Origin: Gemmatimonadota bacterium
GTDB lineage: Bacteria; Gemmatimonadota; Gemmatimonadetes; Longimicrobiales; Gaopeijiaceae
DNA: 64,000 nucleotides
Direction: 5' to 3'
Assembly (NCBI GenBank): GCA_041390125.1
Contig: JAWKQN010000016.1
Location: forward strand, 40,711 to 104,710
In this document: piece after piece, positions 60,494 to 64,000 of the stretch
Numbering within the stretch: position 1 is the stretch's first letter
Layout: each line of letters starts with the position of its first letter
Position numbers and translations under genes: made by a program
The notes under the pieces: model-generated
Told to the model about the DNA's origin: nothing
The model's input: only the letters and a program-made list of their open reading frames with translations
Database searches by the model: none

Positions 60494-61612
60494 TCACCGC
60501 GGGAACCCCGCGGTCGGCATCCGCGGGATGATGCGGAGGGCGTTGCCGTAGTAGACCTGTCGGAGCACGTCGTCCGGCAGCTCCATCCCGTACAGCTTCC
60601 AGAACGCGTGATAGTCGCGGTAGTAGTCGAAGTACTCGTCCGCGGTCTCGAACACCCGCCAGTAGTACGGATACTCGTCCGGCGCGAAGGAGTCCTTCCC
60701 GAACAGGATGCGGTCCTTGTACTTCACGAAGAACTCGCGCGCGAAGCGGGGTTGCCGGCCGAGATCATAGAGCACCGCGCCCAGCTCGGTGTGCACGTTG
60801 GGGAAGCGGTCGAACAGCGCGCCCAACCGGCCGAGGTCGTTGGCGTACCAGCTCATGTGCGCCACGACCCAGGTGGTGTTCGGGTGCTTCGCGATCATCC
60901 GGTCGCGCTCGGCCATCAGGTCATCGAAGGTCGGGTACTGCGAGCGATCGTTGAACTGGCGATTGGGGAAGAGCGCCATCTCCAGCCAGCGCTCGTTCGA
61001 GTAGTCGAGCGGCTCGAAGAACTCCGGCGGATCCCCCGTGTGGACGAAGACGGGGATGCCCAGGCGGCCCGCGGTCTCCCACACCACGTCCAGCTCCGGG
61101 TCGTCGAGCGCGAGCCGGCTCCCGTCGGCTTTGGTGGTGCCGAGGCCGAAGCCCTTGTTGATCTCGCCGATGCCGACGGCCCCGGCCGCCACGTCGCGCT
61201 CGAGCTGTGCCGCCAGCTTCGCCCCGGACCCGGGGCCGACGTCCCGCAGGTCGAGCGTCGTGAAGAACACGAAACGGTCCGCGTAGCCGGCGGCGCGCAC
61301 CGCTTCGATCTGCCGCGTCAGCCGCTCACCGGAGCTCCCGCGCGCCTGGACCATGACCTGCAGGTTGAGCCGGTCCATGGCTTCGACCACCTCTCGGATG
61401 GTCTGCGGGTTGTCGAGGTTCGGCGGGTGTCCATGGAAGTCCACGGCCGGGAAGCGTGCGCGCGGCACCGTGTGCTCCGGCACCACGAGCGTCGACTGCG
61501 GCTTGTACTCGACGATGGTGGGGGGCGGGATCGTGGGTTGCCGCGTCTGCGCCAGGGCGGCCTGGGGCGCGAGGACGAGAACGGGGAGCAGCGGCAGTAG
61601 CGAACGGCGCAT
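60494..61612 (-). CDS. Secreted amidohydrolase family protein
   Basis: This is a 372-residue exported amidohydrolase (amidohydrolase_2 type). The signal peptide LLPLLPVLVLAPQAALAQ comes first. The TIM-barrel metal sites are HGHPPN in FPAVDFHGHPPNLDN, His in IPVFVHTGDPPEFFEPLDYS, His in WVVAHMSWYANDLGRLGAL and Asp in ILFGKDSFAPDEYPYYWRVF. This ACMSD-like family hydrolyses or decarboxylates small carboxylates or lactones; here it works outside the cytoplasm. The stop overlaps a short palindrome (ACCGCGG arms). It lies downstream of the outer-membrane-type gene on the same strand. Confidence 0.87.
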   Translation of the reverse strand: MRRSLLPLLPVLVLAPQAALAQTRQPTIPPPTIVEYKPQSTLVVPEHTVPRARFPAVDFHGHPPNLDNPQTIREVVEAMDRLNLQVMVQARGSSGERLTRQIEAVRAAGYADRFVFFTTLDLRDVGPGSGAKLAAQLERDVAAGAVGIGEINKGFGLGTTKADGSRLALDDPELDVVWETAGRLGIPVFVHTGDPPEFFEPLDYSNERWLEMALFPNRQFNDRSQYPTFDDLMAERDRMIAKHPNTTWVVAHMSWYANDLGRLGALFDRFPNVHTELGAVLYDLGRQPRFAREFFVKYKDRILFGKDSFAPDEYPYYWRVFETADEYFDYYRDYHAFWKLYGMELPDDVLRQVYYGNALRIIPRMPTAGFPR

Positions 61613-61717
61613 GGACGGGCTCCGGATCGTGGCGAGAGGACGGCAAAGTGGCCGGCCGACGAGGCGCTGTACAGCCGGCAGCGGGTTGCGGGTCCCCCCG
61701 CCGCAGGGCACCGAGCC

Positions 61718-62620
61718 TCAGAACGTGATGACGAGGCTGGCGCTGAACTGCTCGCCCGGATTGAAATTGGGCGCCCCGGACCCGTCCTGGTAGACGAAGT
61801 CCAGGCTCTCGCCCTCGCCGAGCTTCAGGCGGAGGCCCGCCTCCACCCGGTGGTAGGCGGCCCCGTTCGCGAGGTCCAGCCATCCGGTGGCCCGTCCCAG
61901 GAAGGCCAGGCCGCTCCGGCCGAACTCGACCAGGGCGATGGGACGGGTCAGCGCGAGGTCCGCCTTGAGGCGGAAGAGCGCGGAGCCCGGCGCCTCCTCG
62001 GAGGCGTCGGGGACGCCCAGCGTGTCGGGAGCCGGGTCCGGCAGGTCGGCCTTGTATCCCGCCTGCAGGAACACCCCGAACGTGCTCTGTCCCAACACGC
62101 CGCGCCGAGCGCCGGGCAGGTTCTGGTACCACGGCACCCATCCCCCTTCGAGCAGCACGTTCACGTCGTCGAAGGCGCGATCGGCCTCGATGCCGCCCGC
62201 CACGGTGACGACGTGGAAGAAGCAGGTCCCGCACGGCGTTCGCACCCCGGCGATGGTCGTGTCCGGCACCCAGATGACGTTCCCGTGGATCTTGGCGATG
62301 ACGCGGTTGAAGGCGTCGGCCTCGCCGGTCTCCAGGGTGACCACGGGGCTGAAATCGACGATACGGACGCCGCCTTCGCGGCTGCGTACGCGGAAGACAT
62401 CCCCCAGGCTTTCCGCGTACTCGATGGCGATCCGCATGGCGGCCGCCTCGGCGTTCGTACGCACGGTGCCGAGCGCCACCGACAGGTTCCGTGGCGGCGG
62501 CTCCTGCGCCGCGAGCGTGCAGGGAAGTGCGCAGCCGAGGAGCATCAGCACAGGAGAAGCGAGCCGCCGCCGCCCGACCGCGTGCTCAGCGAGTGGACCG
62601 GCTCGGCGCCGCCCTGTCAC
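61718..62620 (-). CDS. Outer-membrane-type exported protein, unknown family
   Basis: This is a protein of about 300 residues with a signal ending SPVLMLLGCALPCTLAAQ. The mature part alternates strands and turns and ends FNPGEQFSASLVITF, with the terminal Phe typical of outer-membrane barrels. Inner segments include SREGGVRIVDFSPVVTLETG, RPIALVEFGRSGLAFLG and AYHRVEAGLRLKLGEGES. A Cys pair (CGTC) occurs near the middle. The start is uncertain: GTG 62620 gives an Arg-rich n-region, while GTG 62551 or ATG 62545 would give a shorter signal. The next gene on this strand is the amidohydrolase, 105 bases away. Confidence 0.65.
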   Translation of the reverse strand: MTGRRRAGPLAEHAVGRRRLASPVLMLLGCALPCTLAAQEPPPRNLSVALGTVRTNAEAAAMRIAIEYAESLGDVFRVRSREGGVRIVDFSPVVTLETGEADAFNRVIAKIHGNVIWVPDTTIAGVRTPCGTCFFHVVTVAGGIEADRAFDDVNVLLEGGWVPWYQNLPGARRGVLGQSTFGVFLQAGYKADLPDPAPDTLGVPDASEEAPGSALFRLKADLALTRPIALVEFGRSGLAFLGRATGWLDLANGAAYHRVEAGLRLKLGEGESLDFVYQDGSGAPNFNPGEQFSASLVITF

Positions 62621-62682
62621 CCCGGGCTGCGCGGGGAGTGGAGCGCCGTCGGGCCCCTCCACCGCTGGCGAGGCTACGGGCC

Positions 62683-62958
62683 TCACGCGTCGCCCGGAGG
62701 CAGCAGCACGGCCGCCAGCTCCGCCACGGTGAGGTCCATCCAGTCCGCCGGCCATTCGGGATCCTCGAGGCCGTTCATCACGAAGGTGGCCCGCACGAAG
62801 GCCTTGTAGATCCGCTTCGGTGTGGCCGTACCCACCCCTTCGTCCGTGAGCACGTCCTTGTGCACCGTGTTGTCGTCGACCACCACACCGGGCGCGCTGA
62901 AGGCCCCGAGCTGATAGATCATCACGGCGCGCAGCTGGGCGTTGTCCACGGGTCGCAC
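62683..62958 (-). CDS. Small hypothetical protein
   Basis: This is a protein of up to 91 residues, soluble, with balanced composition. It opens NAQLRAVMIYQLGAFSAPGV and ends LTVAELAAVLLPPGDA. No known domain or signal is recognised. The start is GTG 62958 or GTG 62949; the latter has GGAG eight bases upstream. It is followed by the outer-membrane-type gene and preceded by the peptidase, with 40 bases between, so these may form one transcript. It is supported only by codon-like appearance and position. Confidence 0.55.
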   Translation of the reverse strand: MRPVDNAQLRAVMIYQLGAFSAPGVVVDDNTVHKDVLTDEGVGTATPKRIYKAFVRATFVMNGLEDPEWPADWMDLTVAELAAVLLPPGDA

Positions 62959-62998
62959 TCCGGGTCGCAGTCCTCCCGCAGTCTAGGGGGGGTGCGCG

Positions 62999-64000
62999 CT
63001 ATCTCGCCAGACGCTCCGCGAACCAGATCCGCGCGTCCCGACCGGCGATCTCCTCGAGGCCGTCCAGCACTGTCTGCGTGGTGGCCGGCCGGCTGCCGAA
63101 CACGAACGCGACGAAGCGACGCATGGCGTCCGCGCCGATGCGCGCCTCCAGGTCGAGAAGGGCCAGCGGTGCCTTGTGGTAGAGCACCGCGTGGGGAGGC
63201 CGCTCCGTCGCCGCCGGAGTCCAGACCGGGGGCTGACCGTCGGCGCGGCGTTCCTTCTCCTCTCGTAGCGCGGCGCGGGCCGAGGCGCCATAGCGCGCAC
63301 CGACGAACGAGACCGCCGCGTACTCGGCGAAGGACTCGTTGAGCCAGTGATCGGGCGAGCTGGCACCCGCGCCCACATGCCAGAAGTGCGCGAGCTCGTG
63401 GCACAGGTAGCCCGCGAGCCCCTCCGCGGTGTGCGCGTCCAGGCGGCTCAAGCTGATGAAGCCGCGGCGGGCGTACCCGGTATCGTCCCGCGGCGCCACC
63501 ACCACGTTCGCCGCCGTGATGGGGTGCGTGCCGCCGTAGCGCTCGTTCAGGAAGGCCACGCAAGCACCCCCCATGTCCAGCAGCGCCTCCAGAGACCGTC
63601 CGTCCCCCCCGCGGGCATAGAGCTCGAAGACCCCTCTGCGGCGTCGTTCCAGGTCGGGCGCAGCCACGAGGGCGATGTCGATCTGGGGCAGGGTATTCTC
63701 GACCCGGAAGCCGTCCGCGCTCCGCGACACGATTCCGCTCGAGACCACGGTCCACGCGGGATCGATCACGAGATCGAACGCGGCCGTGAACACCTCCGAG
63801 ACGGACTCGAAGATCGGATGCCAGGCACCATCGATGTTGAGCTCCACCCATTCCGGTGTGATCCGGTCGATCGGGAAGCCCAGCTCCTCCGGCGTGGGTG
63901 CCCCACGGTATCGCACGCGTACGCTCACGCGGCTGCCGACGGTCACGTCCGGTCGGAACGTCACACCGATGCGCGTCCAGGGCGCGAACCCGTCCCACGT
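62999..64000 (-). CDS. M1-like metallopeptidase, C-terminal part (5' end outside window)
   Basis: This is an open frame that continues past the window edge; 333 residues are visible. The gluzincin motif HELAHFWHVGAGASSPDHWL then NESFAEY gives HExxH plus the downstream Glu, as in M1 aminopeptidase-like proteins. It is preceded by the GAMEN-equivalent region GYARRGFISLSR. The C-terminal helices (ALYHKAPLALLDL-like segment, then FVFGSRPATTQTVLDGLEEI) fit a truncated M1 tail. The N-terminal beta domain is partly present (FDLVIDPAWTVVSSGIVSR). The true start lies beyond 64000. It is probably the first gene of a small operon with the hypothetical and barrel-like genes. Confidence 0.85.
   Translation of the reverse strand, partial: TWDGFAPWTRIGVTFRPDVTVGSRVSVRVRYRGAPTPEELGFPIDRITPEWVELNIDGAWHPIFESVSEVFTAAFDLVIDPAWTVVSSGIVSRSADGFRVENTLPQIDIALVAAPDLERRRRGVFELYARGGDGRSLEALLDMGGACVAFLNERYGGTHPITAANVVVAPRDDTGYARRGFISLSRLDAHTAEGLAGYLCHELAHFWHVGAGASSPDHWLNESFAEYAAVSFVGARYGASARAALREEKERRADGQPPVWTPAATERPPHAVLYHKAPLALLDLEARIGADAMRRFVAFVFGSRPATTQTVLDGLEEIAGRDARIWFAERLAR

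Noticed and set aside
1..64000. tRNA, rRNA or CRISPR array
   Set aside because: I saw no regularly spaced short repeats with unique spacers, and no recognisable rRNA or clover-leaf tRNA sequence by eye; a covariance-model search would be needed to exclude a tRNA fully.

Overview
The window is 64 kb of very GC-rich bacterial chromosome, densely packed with genes on both strands. I infer a member of the Gemmatimonadota or a close relative. The grounds are the base composition, several secreted 6-bladed beta-propeller lipoproteins with a GRGPGE-like motif, ADOP-type permeases (one under a PadR regulator), an exported isoquinoline-oxidoreductase-type molybdenum enzyme, and many signal-peptide or lipobox hydrolases. 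No rRNA, tRNA or taxonomic marker settles this. The 5' end of the last gene lies outside the window.

Region 1 (1-8.6 kb) is informational. It holds a small ribbon-helix-helix-like protein, ssb, an enoyl-CoA hydratase, and the overlapping run recF-dciA-gyrB. gyrB carries a 575-residue intein inserted directly before the TDADVDG metal-binding motif. The intein contains an internal XRE-like helix-turn-helix as well as a LAGLIDADG endonuclease.

Region 2 (8.6-24.5 kb) is mixed. It has two propeller lipoproteins, an aldo/keto reductase, a DUF1622 protein, an ankyrin protein, a CPBP protease coupled to a membrane protein, and an isolated two-gene unit with a T4-gp19-like tail-tube protein. It also has an overlapping three-gene operon for exported acetamidase, M24 peptidase and CRTAC1-like proteins, a flavin disulfide reductase, and a COG1672-type ATPase with an AT-rich palindrome at its start.

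Region 3 (24.5-39.2 kb) carries an outer-membrane barrel protein, a CxxCH lipoprotein, two oxidoreductase or acetyltransferase genes, and an aminotransferase-yigZ-M42 run. The M42 protein is a tandem of one degenerate and one intact peptidase domain. Further on are two propeller-type lipoproteins (one frameshifted), an FmdB-like zinc ribbon, a frameshifted amidase, a VOC protein and a Cys/Met PLP enzyme.

Region 4 (39.4-50.9 kb) has an ADOP permease, a flavin monooxygenase, a membrane protein with three winged-helix-like modules, an acetyltransferase, a glycosyltransferase, a secreted thermonuclease coupled to a small membrane protein, a PQQ-type dehydrogenase and a lipoprotein.

Region 5 (51-64 kb) has the exported molybdenum hydroxylase pair, a secreted creatininase-like enzyme, a DacB-type carboxypeptidase, a DinB protein, a PadR-ADOP pair under a near-perfect 30-bp palindrome, an amidohydrolase, an outer-membrane-type protein, a small hypothetical, and the C-terminal part of an M1-like peptidase. 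Overall the accessory content suggests a heterotroph that exports peptidases, amidases and redox enzymes for scavenging. No complete phage, CRISPR array, secretion system or defence island is visible.
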